Shown here one piece after another: positions 51,991 through 60,786 of a DNA stretch of 64,000 bases; the first letter of the stretch is position 1; every line of letters begins with the position of its first letter. This DNA comes from Halorubrum salinum (GTDB lineage Archaea; Halobacteriota; Halobacteria; Halobacteriales; Haloferacaceae), in the NCBI RefSeq assembly GCF_024494575.1, contig NZ_JANHDO010000001.1:434001-498000 (forward strand), read 5' to 3'. Under the pieces are notes generated by a model. The model had not been told where the DNA came from. It made no database searches and worked only from the letters and a program-made list of their open reading frames with translations. The position numbers and the translations under genes were made by a program.

Positions 51991-53610
51991 TCAGCTCCCG
52001 GCGCGGAGGTCCCCCACCGTCAACACGCGCGTCCCGACCGGTCGCTTTACGAACTCGCCGACGTCACGCCCGAACAGCTCTCCGACTCCCCGTTGAGCCG
52101 CCACGTCGAGGAGTCGCTGGTCGATCCGACCGTCGATAACGACCGCGCTCGGGGCGACGTCCGCGCCCTCGACCGCGTCGAACGCGTCGTCGACGGAGAC
52201 CTCCGCGAGCACGCCGAGATCGTCTCCGAGGAGCCGAGCTCGCCCGCTCTCAGCGTCGACGATCTCCTGTACGTGCTCTTCGAGCGATCGCGGCTCGCCG
52301 TCGGGTGTGTTCGGCTCGTCGCCTGCACCGTCCGGATCGCTGTCGGCGGCGGTCGTCCCGTCGCTTCTCGCCTCGTCGTCGACCGCAGTCGGTTCGTTTC
52401 CGGGAGCGGGAGCCGCGCCCTCGGCGACCGTCTCCCCGCCCGCGTCGGCGTCCCCGCTTGCGTCGGCGTCCCCGCTTGCGTCGGCGTCAGCGTCACGCTC
52501 CGCGTCGTCGTCGACGTCCTCGTCGGCGTCCTCGGCCTCGTCGACGTCCCCGTCCCCGCCGTCGCTCGAACCGCCGTCCACCGGTCGATCGCGCGCGTGG
52601 TCGCCGCCGCGTCGCCGGGATCCGTCCCCGGTCGCGTCCGCGGTAACGTCGTTCGGCTCGTCGGGCGCGCCCGCCTCGGCCTCGCTCTCTGCGGCCCCGT
52701 CCGCATCGACCGACTCGACTGCCCCCGCCCCGACCGCGGTACTGCCCGTGTCGCCGGCGGTCTCCGTCCGGGGCTCTGCCTCGACGGCCTCCCGGAGGTT
52801 CGGTTCGTCGGAGAGGCTGCTGTACGGAACCTTTCCGCGGAGCGCGTCGAACACGGTGCTGCGGTCGAGATCCTCGACGGACTCGCCCGGCGGAGCGAAC
52901 GCGACGTAGTCGACGTCGCCGACCTGTGCCAGTTCGCGCAAGATCAGTTCGCCGCCGCGGTCGCCGTCGAGGAAGGCGGTGACGGTGCGGTCGGCGGTGA
53001 GGTCCGCGACCGCGTCGGGGACGTTCGTCCCCTCGACGGCGACCGCGTTCTTGATCCCGCAGTCGAGGAGGGTCAGCACGTCCGCGCGCCCCTCGACGAC
53101 GATGACGGCGTCGGAGTCGCCGACGCGGGGACCGGCCGGAAGCCCCCGGTAGTCGACGATCCCCTCGACGCGGGCGGCCTCGCGGACCTCTTCGAGGATG
53201 TCGTCGCTCGCGAGGCTCGTCTCGTCGAAGCCGCCGGCGATCAGCTCTTTCGCGCGCTCGACGACCTCGCGGCGCTTCGCCGCCCGGACGTCTTCGATGC
53301 TCGTCACCTCGACCGACGCCCGACACGGTCCGATGCGGTCTATGGTCTCCAGCGCGGCCGCGAGGATAGCCGTCTCGACTTTATCGAGGCTCGACGCGAC
53401 GGTGACCTCGCCGAACGACTGGCCGTTCTCGGACTCGACGGCGACGTCGATCCGACCGACGCGGGAAGACTCCTGGAGGTCTCTGAGGTCGAGTTCCTCC
53501 CCGAGGAGCCCCTCCGTCTGTCCGAACACCGCGCCGACCACGTCGCTCCGCTCGACGACGCCGTCGGCCGCGATGGTGGCGTGAATCAGGTATTTTTCTG
53601 TGTCTTTCAT
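51991..53610 (-). CDS. dnaG: Archaeal DnaG-type primase (TOPRIM protein)
   Basis: A 539-residue bacterial-like DnaG primase of archaea, also found with the exosome. The TOPRIM domain has VIVVEGRADVL (Glu173) and FLDGDRGGELIL (DxD, about 214-218). The N-terminal DUF (MKDTEKYLIHATIAADGVVERSDVVG) is archaeal. A 165-residue acidic, low-complexity linker (DADASGD repeats, residues about 285-450) separates it from the C-terminal part (ARLLGDDLGVLAEVSVDD). The mRNA appears to have a 47-base leader with a strong hairpin. Convergent with pelA. Confidence 0.94.
   Translation of the reverse strand: MKDTEKYLIHATIAADGVVERSDVVGAVFGQTEGLLGEELDLRDLQESSRVGRIDVAVESENGQSFGEVTVASSLDKVETAILAAALETIDRIGPCRASVEVTSIEDVRAAKRREVVERAKELIAGGFDETSLASDDILEEVREAARVEGIVDYRGLPAGPRVGDSDAVIVVEGRADVLTLLDCGIKNAVAVEGTNVPDAVADLTADRTVTAFLDGDRGGELILRELAQVGDVDYVAFAPPGESVEDLDRSTVFDALRGKVPYSSLSDEPNLREAVEAEPRTETAGDTGSTAVGAGAVESVDADGAAESEAEAGAPDEPNDVTADATGDGSRRRGGDHARDRPVDGGSSDGGDGDVDEAEDADEDVDDDAERDADADASGDADASGDADAGGETVAEGAAPAPGNEPTAVDDEARSDGTTAADSDPDGAGDEPNTPDGEPRSLEEHVQEIVDAESGRARLLGDDLGVLAEVSVDDAFDAVEGADVAPSAVVIDGRIDQRLLDVAAQRGVGELFGRDVGEFVKRPVGTRVLTVGDLRAGS
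52442..52488 (-). repeat. 18-bp in-frame tandem repeat in the dnaG linker
   Basis: GCGTCGGCGTCCCCGCTT (plus-strand sense) occurs at 52442-52459 and 52460-52477, and its first 11 bases again at 52478-52488. On the coding strand it encodes repeats of Asp-Ala-Ser-Gly-Asp-Ala inside the acidic linker of DnaG. The period is six codons so the frame is preserved; copy number probably varies. Confidence 0.85.
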
Positions 53611-53629
53611 GATGGTGAATGGTGATGAT

Positions 53630-53649
53630 CGGGCGGCACAAGCCGCCCG
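53630..53649 (-). promoter_or_regulatory. 8-bp GC-only hairpin in the predicted dnaG 5' leader
   Basis: CGGGCGGC-ACAA-GCCGCCCG is a perfect inverted repeat. The dnaG TATA element (AACTATTTT on the minus strand, 53681-53689) predicts a start near 53657, so this hairpin would be at about nucleotides 8-27 of a 47-base leader. Most genes here are leaderless, so a structured leader suggests post-transcriptional control of DnaG. It could also be an operator dyad. Confidence 0.55.
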
Positions 53650-53784
53650 TGCGTGGTTGTGTCCCTCGCCGAAAATAGTTATCGCACTGTCTCCGTCGTC
53701 GCCGATTGAAGAAAATTATTCTGCGAAGTACCTAATCGAATCTCATTAGTAGAATTTATGGGCATAGAACCAAATTCGATCTGT

Positions 53785-54057
53785 ATGGTGCGAGAGCAGA
53801 GAGATTTCCTGTGGATACCGACGTTCGCTGTGCTCGTCGCCTTCGCCGTGCCGTGGCCGCTGTGGGGCGTCGACCTGATCGTTGCGGGACTTCCGGTGTG
53901 GATATGGTGGCACATCGCGTGGCTCGGGCTCTGTACGCTCCTCTTCACACGCTTCGTCCGGAGCGGGGCATGGGAGCGGGGCATGGGGCTCCACGCGTCG
54001 TCGAGTCCGGCCGCAGAGAGCGCGAGCGAGCCGTTCGGTCGAGGTGACGAGCCGTGA
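53785..54057 (+). CDS. DUF3311 family small membrane protein
   Basis: A 90-residue protein with two helices (LWIPTFAVLVAFAVPWPLWG and GLPVWIWWHIAWLGLCTLLFT) matching DUF3311, which almost always accompanies a sodium:solute symporter. The ATG at 53785 is 29 bp after AGAATTTATGG, so the longer frame from 53758 is not used. The stop overlaps the GTG of the transporter (GTGA). It is probably an accessory subunit of that transporter. Confidence 0.85.
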   Translation: MVREQRDFLWIPTFAVLVAFAVPWPLWGVDLIVAGLPVWIWWHIAWLGLCTLLFTRFVRSGAWERGMGLHASSSPAAESASEPFGRGDEP

Positions 54058-55538
54058 CCCTCGGTCTCTCGCTCGGGGTGGTCGTCGGCTACCTCGTGAT
54101 CGCGCTCGCCGTCGGCCTCGTCGCCTATCGCGTCTCCGAGACGACCGCGGAGGACTACTACCTCGCGAACCGGTCGATAGGGACCGCGGTCCTGCTTTTC
54201 ACCACGTTCGCCACGCTGCTGTCGGCGTTCACCTTCTTCGGCGGACCAAACCTCGCGTTCGCCGCCGGGCCGGAGTGGCTGATCGTGATGGGAACGCTCG
54301 ACGGCGTGTTGTTCGCGGTGTTGTGGTACGCGATCGGGTACAAGCAGTGGCTGATCGGCGACCGGCACGGGTACGTCACGCTCGGGGAGATGCTCGGCGA
54401 CCGGTTCGGCTCGACCGGACTCAGGGCCCTCGTCGCGAGCGTGAGCCTGCTGTGGCTGTTCCCGTACGTCATGCTCCAGCAGATGGGCGCGGGCGAGGCG
54501 CTCGTCGGACTCACCGGCGGCGCGGTCCCGTACTGGGGCGGCGCGGCGCTCGTCACCGCCTTTATGATCCTCTACGTCGTGCTCGCCGGGATGCGCGGCG
54601 TCGCGTGGACGGACACGATCCAGGGGCTGTTCATGCTCTCCGTCGTGTGGATCGCGGCCGTCTGGATCGTGTCCGCGGTCGGCGGCGTCGGCGCGGCGAC
54701 CGGCGCGATGCTCGAGGCGAGACCCGAGTTCGGGAGCTTCGGCGGCGGGCTCTACTCGCCGGGGTTCATCGTCTCGACCGCGATCACCATCGCGTTCGGC
54801 GTGACGATGTTCCCGCAGATCAACCAGCGGTTCTTCGTCGCGGACTCGGGCGAGACGCTGAAGCGGTCGTTCGCGCTGTGGCCGGTACTCGTCCTCCTGC
54901 TTTTCGTCCCCGCGTTCATGATCGGCGCGTGGGCGGCGGGGATGCCGGTCGACGTGCCAGACGGCGCGAACGTGCTCCCGGTCGTGTTGAGCGAGTATAC
55001 GCCCGCGTGGTTCGCCGCACTGGTGGTCGCCGGCGCGATGGCCGCGATGATGTCCTCGTCCGACTCGATGCTGCTCTCGGGGTCGTCGTACTTCACCCGC
55101 GACCTGTACCGTCCCCTGATCAACGCCGACGCGTCCGAGCGCCGCGAGGCGTGGCTCGCCCGGATCGGCGTCGCCGCGTTCGCGCTCGCCGCGTTCGTCG
55201 CGAGCCTGTTCCGGCCCGGCACGCTGATCGAGGTCGGCGACACGGCCTTCTCCGGGTTCGCGCTGCTGGCGCTCCCCGTGATCTGCGCGCTCTACTGGCC
55301 CCGGACCACCCGGAGCGGGATGATCGCCGGGGTGCTCGTCCCGCAGGTCGCGTACCTCGCGGTGGTGCTGTCGGCGGTCGCCTCGGCCGTCCCGACGCTG
55401 CCGCGAACGGTCGCCGGCGGCTGGGACGTGGCGCTCGGGCTGATGGTGCTTTCAGCCGTCCTCACCGTCGGCGTCTCGCTCGTGACCGCGCCGACCGCGG
55501 AGAGCGACGCCTCGCGGTTCGCCGTCGCGGGCGACTGA
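54054..55538 (+). CDS. Sodium:solute symporter, SSS family
   Basis: A 494-residue symporter with about 13 helices. Family landmarks are SETTAEDYYLANRSIG, AFTFFGGPNLAFAAGPEW, the sodium-site region AGAMAAMMSSSDSMLLSGSSYFTRDLYR and GYVTLGEMLGDRF. The substrate is unknown; members with a DUF3311 partner include pantothenate and other organic-acid transporters. It starts with GTG overlapping the small gene upstream. No regulator is adjacent. Confidence 0.92.
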   Translation: MTLGLSLGVVVGYLVIALAVGLVAYRVSETTAEDYYLANRSIGTAVLLFTTFATLLSAFTFFGGPNLAFAAGPEWLIVMGTLDGVLFAVLWYAIGYKQWLIGDRHGYVTLGEMLGDRFGSTGLRALVASVSLLWLFPYVMLQQMGAGEALVGLTGGAVPYWGGAALVTAFMILYVVLAGMRGVAWTDTIQGLFMLSVVWIAAVWIVSAVGGVGAATGAMLEARPEFGSFGGGLYSPGFIVSTAITIAFGVTMFPQINQRFFVADSGETLKRSFALWPVLVLLLFVPAFMIGAWAAGMPVDVPDGANVLPVVLSEYTPAWFAALVVAGAMAAMMSSSDSMLLSGSSYFTRDLYRPLINADASERREAWLARIGVAAFALAAFVASLFRPGTLIEVGDTAFSGFALLALPVICALYWPRTTRSGMIAGVLVPQVAYLAVVLSAVASAVPTLPRTVAGGWDVALGLMVLSAVLTVGVSLVTAPTAESDASRFAVAGD

Positions 55539-55637
55539 AGCGCGGCGGGCTCGCGGGCCACGCTCGGCGGCCGGTCGAACGACAATAACCGGCCGCCGAC
55601 CGACGGCTATTCGTCGCCGCCGACCGCACCGAGGGTC

Positions 55638-56273
55638 GTGCTCAGATACGTCACGACGAATCCGGGAAAGGTGCGCGAGGCGGAGCGGTACCTGACGGAC
55701 GGCTCCGTCAGCCAGCTCGACTTCGATTACACGGAAGTACAGGCCGACGAACTGGGCCCGATCGCGGCCCGCGGCGCGCGGGAGGCGTACCGCCACGCCG
55801 GCGAGCCGGTCCTCGTCGACGACGCGGGGCTGTTCATCGAGGGGTTCGACGGGTTCCCCGGCCCCTACTCCGCGTACGTCGAGGAGACGCTCGGCGTTGA
55901 GCGCGTCCACGAGATCGCCGCCGACCTCGACGACCGACGGGCCGCGTTCCGGTGTACGCTCGGCTACTGTGACGGCGAGGCGTTCGCCGCCAGCCCCGAC
56001 CCGGTCGACCGCGGCGACCGCGACGCGGCCGCGGCCGCCGGACCGACGACGGACGACGACCCGGCATCGGCGGAGGCGCTTCCGGTCAAGCTGTTCGAGG
56101 GGTACGTGCCCGGACGGATCGTCGCGCCCCGCGGCGACGGCGGGTTCGGGTACGATCCGATATTCGAACACGACGGCGAGACGTTCGCGGAGATGGACAC
56201 GGATCGGAAGAACGCGGTCTCACACCGGGGTCGCGCCCTCGCGAAGTTCGCGGAGTGGTACGCGGACCGATAG
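55638..56273 (+). CDS. XTP/dITP diphosphatase (non-canonical purine NTP pyrophosphatase)
   Basis: A 211-residue HAM1/RdgB-type enzyme that hydrolyses dITP and XTP to prevent mutagenic incorporation. The start VTTNPGKVREAERYL and substrate loop VLVDDAGLFIEGFDGFPGPYS, plus DGGFGYDPIFE and SHRGRALAKF are the conserved blocks. A 30-residue Asp/Ala-rich insert (SPDPVDRGDRDAAAAAG) in the middle is atypical. The start is GTG 55638; a weak CTATTCG TATA is about 30 bp upstream. Confidence 0.93.
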   Translation: MLRYVTTNPGKVREAERYLTDGSVSQLDFDYTEVQADELGPIAARGAREAYRHAGEPVLVDDAGLFIEGFDGFPGPYSAYVEETLGVERVHEIAADLDDRRAAFRCTLGYCDGEAFAASPDPVDRGDRDAAAAAGPTTDDDPASAEALPVKLFEGYVPGRIVAPRGDGGFGYDPIFEHDGETFAEMDTDRKNAVSHRGRALAKFAEWYADR

Positions 56274-56357
56274 CTCGCGGTCGCGCGGCCACTCGCGGTC
56301 GCGCAGCCGCTCACGGCCGATCGGCCGTCACGAAAACAGCGGCTTCGCCGGACGGCG

Positions 56358-56633
56358 TCAGTGCTCGATGTACTGCGTCTCCCACTCGATCCGGGCGTCG
56401 ATCTCGCGCTGCCCGCGTCGCGTCAGCGTGTAGTAGTTCGTCCGCCGGTCGCGCTGTCCCTTCTCCACCAGTCCCTTCTCGACGAGGGTGTCGAGGTTGG
56501 GATAGAGCCGGCCGTGGTGGATCTCCTTTTCGTAGTAGTCTTCGAGTTCGTCTTTGATCGCGAGTCCGTGCGGCTCATCGAGCCCGGCGATCACGTAGAG
56601 CAGGTCACGCTGAAAACCTGTGAGGTCGTACAT
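56358..56633 (-). CDS. PadR-family transcriptional regulator
   Basis: A 91-residue winged-helix protein, MYDLTGFQRDLLYVIAGLDEPHG, with recognition helix GRLYPNLDTLVEKGLVEKG and wing TNYYTLTRRGQREID, a good PadR match of normal size for the short archaeal type. The ligand and targets are unknown. A TTTATTTATTC on the minus strand near 56660-56670 is a TATA element about 30 bp upstream. The long AT-rich region before it contains a palindrome and hairpins described separately. Confidence 0.88.
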   Translation of the reverse strand: MYDLTGFQRDLLYVIAGLDEPHGLAIKDELEDYYEKEIHHGRLYPNLDTLVEKGLVEKGQRDRRTNYYTLTRRGQREIDARIEWETQYIEH

Positions 56634-56818
56634 ACAACTGCCTATACCTTCAGTTTGCGAATAAATAAATACATCGTTATAAATAGTCACTATCGCTGGT
56701 ATCGGCCCGCGCTACCCCGCGATTCCACCACCTACGATATATCAGAAAAGCAACTACCGTCTGCGGTTCGACGGTCGAACTCGCTGCGATCGTCGTTTAT
56801 GAGAACTGATATACTCGT

Positions 56819-56834
56819 GTGAGCGGCCGCTCAC
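56819..56834. promoter_or_regulatory. 16-bp perfect palindrome in the PadR-priS intergenic region
   Basis: GTGAGCGGCCGCTCAC is a perfect palindrome 8 bases after a TATA-like CTGATATAC on the plus strand. It lies 186 bases from the PadR start and 314 from priS. Such a symmetric site near a promoter suggests binding of a dimeric regulator, possibly the neighbouring PadR protein. Confidence 0.5.
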
Positions 56835-56837
56835 TCG

Positions 56838-56960
56838 GCGCTCTCGTTCGGTAACTCGTCGGCAGAAAGAGGCACTCCCGACGCGGAAAAAAGCCGCGTC
56901 GGGCGTGCCGTTGGTCCCCGCTGACGCTTCGGCCCTCCAGACGAAGCGTCACCCGACGGT
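56838..56960. ncRNA. Candidate structured RNA with two stable hairpins between divergent genes
   Basis: The 514-base stretch 56634-57147 has no credible ORF but holds two strong stems. The first has 10-bp arms (56877-56886 and 56894-56903) around a 7-base A-rich loop, and with one mismatch extends through GGCAC at 56871-56875 and GTGCC at 56905-56909. The second, TGACGCTTCG/CGAAGCGTCA, has 10-bp arms at 56922-56931 and 56942-56951. A minus-strand TATA (GGTTTATCAC, 56973-56982) predicts a start at about 56951, exactly the outer base of the second stem; a plus-strand start near 56838 is also possible. Neither flanking gene could use the stems as a terminator. Confidence 0.4.
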
Positions 56961-57147
56961 AACGGACACGGAGTGATAAACCTGACGAGCACGCGCTACC
57001 AGTGTCCGCTCGCTCACACGTTTGCGGAGCCGAACGTGTCGCGGTCACGAACACACGTATTCGGCCGTGTTCGGACGGACACGATCCGGCGGGCGGCCGC
57101 CACGAACGGTAACGTCTATACGTCGACCGCGGGTACAACGCGAGAGC

Positions 57148-58311
57148 ATGGACGATCGGACGCGAGAGTATCTGGAGGGGCGGTTCGGCGACTACTATCG
57201 CCACGCCTCGCCCGCCCTTCCCCCGGACGCGAACCTCCGCGAGTGGGGGCACATCCCGTGGACTCCGGGGTCGGGCACGACGATGGTGCGCCATCAGTCG
57301 CTCTTCGACCTCGGTGACGTCGACACCTTCTTCGCGGACAACGCTCCGCGGCACGCGTACTTCTCGGCCGCCCGCTACGACGACCCGGGCGCGTCGACGA
57401 TGTCGAAGAAAGGGTGGCGGTCGGCCGACCTGATCTTTGATCTCGACGCCGACCACCTCCCCGGCGTCGACCCGGAGACGACGAGCTATCCCGAGATGCT
57501 GGCGGCCTGTAAGGACGCCCTCTGGCGGCTGCTCGACTTTCTCGAAGACGATTTCTCCTTCGACGACCTCACGATCGTCTTCTCCGGCGGTCGGGGGTAC
57601 CACGTCCACGTCCGCGACGACGGCGTCCGCGATCTGGACAGCGAGGCGCGACGCGAGATCGTCGATTACGTCCGCGCGATCGACCTCGACACGGAGGGGT
57701 TGATCCGAACGGTGTCGGACCGCGGCACGACGAAACGCGTCCTCCGCACCGAGGGGGGATGGGGCGCTCGCGTCCACGAGGCGCTCGTCGCGTACGCGGA
57801 CGACCTCCGCGAGATGGACGAGGCGGCCGCCCGCGAGCGGCTGATGGAACTCGACGGGATCGGCGAGGGGCGCGCGGAGACGATCCTCGGCGCGTTCGAG
57901 CGCAACCCGACCGCGGTCCGCGAGGGGAACGTGGAGGCCGGCGGCCCGGGTGTGCGCCGGCTCGTCTCCGCGCTCGCCGCGCGGGTGGCCGCGACCGACA
58001 CCGCCCCGATCGACGAGCCGGTCACCACGGACACCAGACGGCTAATTCGGCTTCCGCGAACGCTCCACGGCGGGTCCGGACTCGTCGTCACCCCGATCGA
58101 CCGCGCGGATCTCGACGACTTCGATCCGCTTCGGGACGCGGTTCCGGAGCGGTTCGTCGGCCGCGAGATCCGGATCGAGAGCGACGCGGATCGGACGGTA
58201 GAACTAAACGGCGAGAGAGTGTTAGTCGAATCCGGTAGTAACACCGTGCCCGAGTTCGCGGGGGTCTTCCTGATGGCCCGCGGCGAGGCGCGGAAAGCCT
58301 CCGAACGATGA
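57148..58311 (+). CDS. priS: DNA primase small (catalytic) subunit PriS
   Basis: A 387-residue archaeal/eukaryotic primase catalytic subunit that starts RNA (or DNA) primers for replication with PriL. The catalytic Asp motif is DLDAD at residues 98-102, and [10 protein letters not shown] near 148-157 is the nucleotide-binding loop. REWGHIPW near 31-38 is conserved. The ATG at 57148 has only a weak TATA (GTCTATACG, about 57113-57121). The stop overlaps the GINS gene start (ATGA at 58308), the pairing seen in other haloarchaea. Confidence 0.95.
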   Translation: MDDRTREYLEGRFGDYYRHASPALPPDANLREWGHIPWTPGSGTTMVRHQSLFDLGDVDTFFADNAPRHAYFSAARYDDPGASTMSKKGWRSADLIFDLDADHLPGVDPETTSYPEMLAACKDALWRLLDFLEDDFSFDDLTIVFSGGRGYHVHVRDDGVRDLDSEARREIVDYVRAIDLDTEGLIRTVSDRGTTKRVLRTEGGWGARVHEALVAYADDLREMDEAAARERLMELDGIGEGRAETILGAFERNPTAVREGNVEAGGPGVRRLVSALAARVAATDTAPIDEPVTTDTRRLIRLPRTLHGGSGLVVTPIDRADLDDFDPLRDAVPERFVGREIRIESDADRTVELNGERVLVESGSNTVPEFAGVFLMARGEARKASER

Positions 58312-59393
58312 ACCTCGACGAACTCAGATCGGCGCAGGCCAAGGAACGCCGCAAGGACAGCCTCCAGCACCTGCGGGACTCCTTTTACGACGACGTGGCC
58401 GCCTACGTCGCCGACCTGCGCGCGGCCCGCGACCGGCGCGCCGAGCAGGTCGAAAAACCGTTCTCCGACGACGACGTACGGCGCATGTCCGACGAGGTCG
58501 AGACCGCAGAGGAGGTCGCAGAGGCCCTCTACGAGCGCCGCGTCGGTAAGGTCGTCAAGCTCGCCTCTTTCGCGGCGGCCGACATGCCCGTCGAAGACGA
58601 GGGGATGACGACGGAGGAGCGCGAGCTGTTCGACGACCTCGTCGATCGGATCGGCCAGAACAAGTCCCGCGTGCTCGACGTGCTCTCCGGCGACGCCCCG
58701 CCGTCGTCCGACTCGGATGCGGCGACGCGGTCCGCTGATCCCGACCCCTCGACCGCGGCCTCGACAGCCGCCTCGACTGACTCTGACCTCCCCTCGGCGT
58801 CGGACGACACCGACGACAGCGCCCTCGCGGGGGCGATGGGTGGGTCCGCCGACACGGCCGGCGGACCGCCGCTCGACGACGCCCCCTCCGCTGACGCCGG
58901 CGACGCCGGCGATCACGCCCGCGACGACGCCGACGCTCCCGCGGCCCCTTCCGAAGCGACGTCCGCCGTCGGGACCGAGGATCGGCCGCCGGCCGACGTC
59001 GCCGGAAGCGACACGTCCCGTGACGACCCCCCCCGCGACGCCGCGGCCGACGGCTCCGGGGAACCGTCCGCGTCCACTGGCCCGACTGAAGTACCGCCGG
59101 AGCCTGCCCCGCCGGGCGCGCCGGGCGTGGAGGAGTCGAACCCGCACGCACCCGACTCGGTCGCGCCCGGCAGCGACCGGAAGGAGGCTCCCGACCGCAC
59201 TAGCGACGGGCCGACGGCGCGCGACACGCCCGCGCACGACGACCGCACGACCGTCAGAATCACCCGGGACGTGGGCCCGATCCTCGGCGTCGACGACCGG
59301 GAGTACGACCTCGCGAGCGAGGACGTCGTGACGCTGCCGGCGGAGAACGCGGACCCCCTCGTCCAGCGCGACGCCGCGGAGCGACTGGACTGA
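58308..59393 (+). CDS. GINS complex subunit (Gins51/Sld5-like)
   Basis: A 361-residue protein of the replicative helicase accessory complex GINS. The A-domain at the N-terminus ([41 protein letters not shown]) and the small B-domain at the C-terminus ([30 protein letters not shown]) are separated by an unusually long acidic, Pro/Ser/Asp-rich linker of about 175 residues. The ordinary archaeal protein is about 200 residues, so the linker accounts for the extra length. It is co-translated with priS. Confidence 0.9.
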   Translation: MNLDELRSAQAKERRKDSLQHLRDSFYDDVAAYVADLRAARDRRAEQVEKPFSDDDVRRMSDEVETAEEVAEALYERRVGKVVKLASFAAADMPVEDEGMTTEERELFDDLVDRIGQNKSRVLDVLSGDAPPSSDSDAATRSADPDPSTAASTAASTDSDLPSASDDTDDSALAGAMGGSADTAGGPPLDDAPSADAGDAGDHARDDADAPAAPSEATSAVGTEDRPPADVAGSDTSRDDPPRDAAADGSGEPSASTGPTEVPPEPAPPGAPGVEESNPHAPDSVAPGSDRKEAPDRTSDGPTARDTPAHDDRTTVRITRDVGPILGVDDREYDLASEDVVTLPAENADPLVQRDAAERLD

Positions 59394-59465
59394 CGCGACG
59401 GGGTCGGTTCCCTCCTGCGACGTCGACCGACGGACACTAACGCCGAGAGCGACTACTCCTCGGCG

Positions 59466-60755
59466 ATGGAGGTCGAGTTCCTCGGCGGAGCCCGCGAGGT
59501 CGGTCGGAGCGCCGTCCTCGTCGACGACGCCCTCTTGCTCGATTACGGGCTGATGACGGGTGACCCCCCGCAGTACCCGACCCGCGACCCGGAACCCGAC
59601 GCGGTCGTCGTCTCGCACGGACACCTCGACCACGTCGGGGCCGTACCGGCGCTTTTGAAGGGCTCGCGCAGGCCGACGATACACTGGACGCCGCCGACCG
59701 CGGAACTCGCACGAACCCTCGCCCGCGACACGCTCAAGCTCCACGGGAACAGCCCGCTCTGCCCTTTCTCTGCGGAGCACGTCGCGCGGCTCGGCGAGGT
59801 CGAGGCGCGACACGGGTACGCGGAGCCGTTCGTCGTCTCGGCCGGCGGTCGCGAGTACGAGGTGACGCTTTTCGACGCGGGCCATATCCCCGGTTCCGCA
59901 CACGTGCTGGTGGACGACAGCGTGGGACGGAGTCCCACGGGCGATCGGACGGAGTCCGATAGCGGAGCCACCCGCCTCCTGTACACCGGCGACTTTCACA
60001 CCGACGACCAGCGACTGGTGTCGGGGACGACCGCCCGACCCGACGCCGATATCGTGGTCTGCGAATCGACGTACGCCGACGTGCGCCACGAGGACCGGGA
60101 GGCGGTCGAGACGCGCTGGACCGAGCGCGTGCGGACGACGATGTGGGAGGGCGGGACGGTCGTCGCGCCCGCGTTCGCGATCGGCCGGACGCAGGAGATG
60201 CTGCTCGTCGCCGACGCCGCCGACGTGCATCCCTACGTCGACGGAATGGGCGTGGACGTGACGCGGATGCTCCGGCAGCACCCGTCGTTCCTGCGCGACC
60301 CCGAGGCGTTCCGTCGGGCGACGGGCGGGGCCCGGTTCGTGACGGGCCGCGACGGCCAACGCGAGCGGATCGCCGGCGACAACGAACTGATCGTCACCAC
60401 GTCGGGGATGCTCGCCGGCGGCCCGGTCCGATCGTATCTCCCGAAGATCCGCTCGAATCCGACGAACGCGGTCACGCTGACCGGCTATCAGGTGGAGGGA
60501 ACGCCCGGCAGAGAGCTACAGGACCACGGTCGGATGGAGCTGAACGGCCGGGTGCGCCCCGTGAGCGCGACCGTCGAGTCGTACGACTTCTCCGCGCACG
60601 CGGACCGAGACGGGCTGGAATCGTTCCTCTCTGACTACCCCGACGCGCGGCTGGCGATCGTCCACGGCGACCGCTGCGAGTCGTTCGCGGCCGATCTAAA
60701 AAACGCGGGATTCGACGCGAGCGCGCCCGAACTCGGGGACCGGATCGAGGCGTGA
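59466..60755 (+). CDS. Beta-CASP metallo-beta-lactamase ribonuclease (aCPSF2-like)
   Basis: A 429-residue nuclease of the beta-CASP family without KH domains. Zinc motif HGHLDH is at residues 51-56; further metal ligands are in DAGHIPGSAHVLV and YTGDFH, and the beta-CASP motifs are CESTYADV, FAIGRTQE, TTSGMLAGGPV and the final histidines YDFSAHADR and VHGDRCES. It processes or degrades RNA (5'-3' or endonucleolytic). An insert of about 18 residues (VGRSPTGDRTESDSG) not expected in the family is encoded by two palindromes. GINS gene ends 72 bases upstream. Confidence 0.92.
   Translation: MEVEFLGGAREVGRSAVLVDDALLLDYGLMTGDPPQYPTRDPEPDAVVVSHGHLDHVGAVPALLKGSRRPTIHWTPPTAELARTLARDTLKLHGNSPLCPFSAEHVARLGEVEARHGYAEPFVVSAGGREYEVTLFDAGHIPGSAHVLVDDSVGRSPTGDRTESDSGATRLLYTGDFHTDDQRLVSGTTARPDADIVVCESTYADVRHEDREAVETRWTERVRTTMWEGGTVVAPAFAIGRTQEMLLVADAADVHPYVDGMGVDVTRMLRQHPSFLRDPEAFRRATGGARFVTGRDGQRERIAGDNELIVTTSGMLAGGPVRSYLPKIRSNPTNAVTLTGYQVEGTPGRELQDHGRMELNGRVRPVSATVESYDFSAHADRDGLESFLSDYPDARLAIVHGDRCESFAADLKNAGFDASAPELGDRIEA
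59921..59960 (+). repeat. Two tandem palindromes with common core GGACGGAGTCC inside the beta-CASP gene
   Basis: CGTGGGAC-GGA-GTCCCACG (59921-59939) and ATCGGAC-GGA-GTCCGAT (59944-59960) are perfect inverted repeats that share the 11-base core GGACGGAGTCC and differ only outside it. They encode VGRSPTGDRTESD between HVLVDD and the conserved strand RLLYTGDFH, where the family normally has a short turn. They look like a small palindromic element that inserted in frame and was duplicated. Confidence 0.65.
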
Positions 60756-60786
60756 GGCGGCGGTCGCCGTGGCCACTGCGGCCGAG

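Noticed and set aside
57666-60359. 897-codon open frame on the minus strand opposite priS, GINS and the beta-CASP gene
   Set aside because: Spans three well-identified plus-strand genes, has low-complexity Arg/Gly/Val composition and no promoter. It is a typical high-GC shadow.
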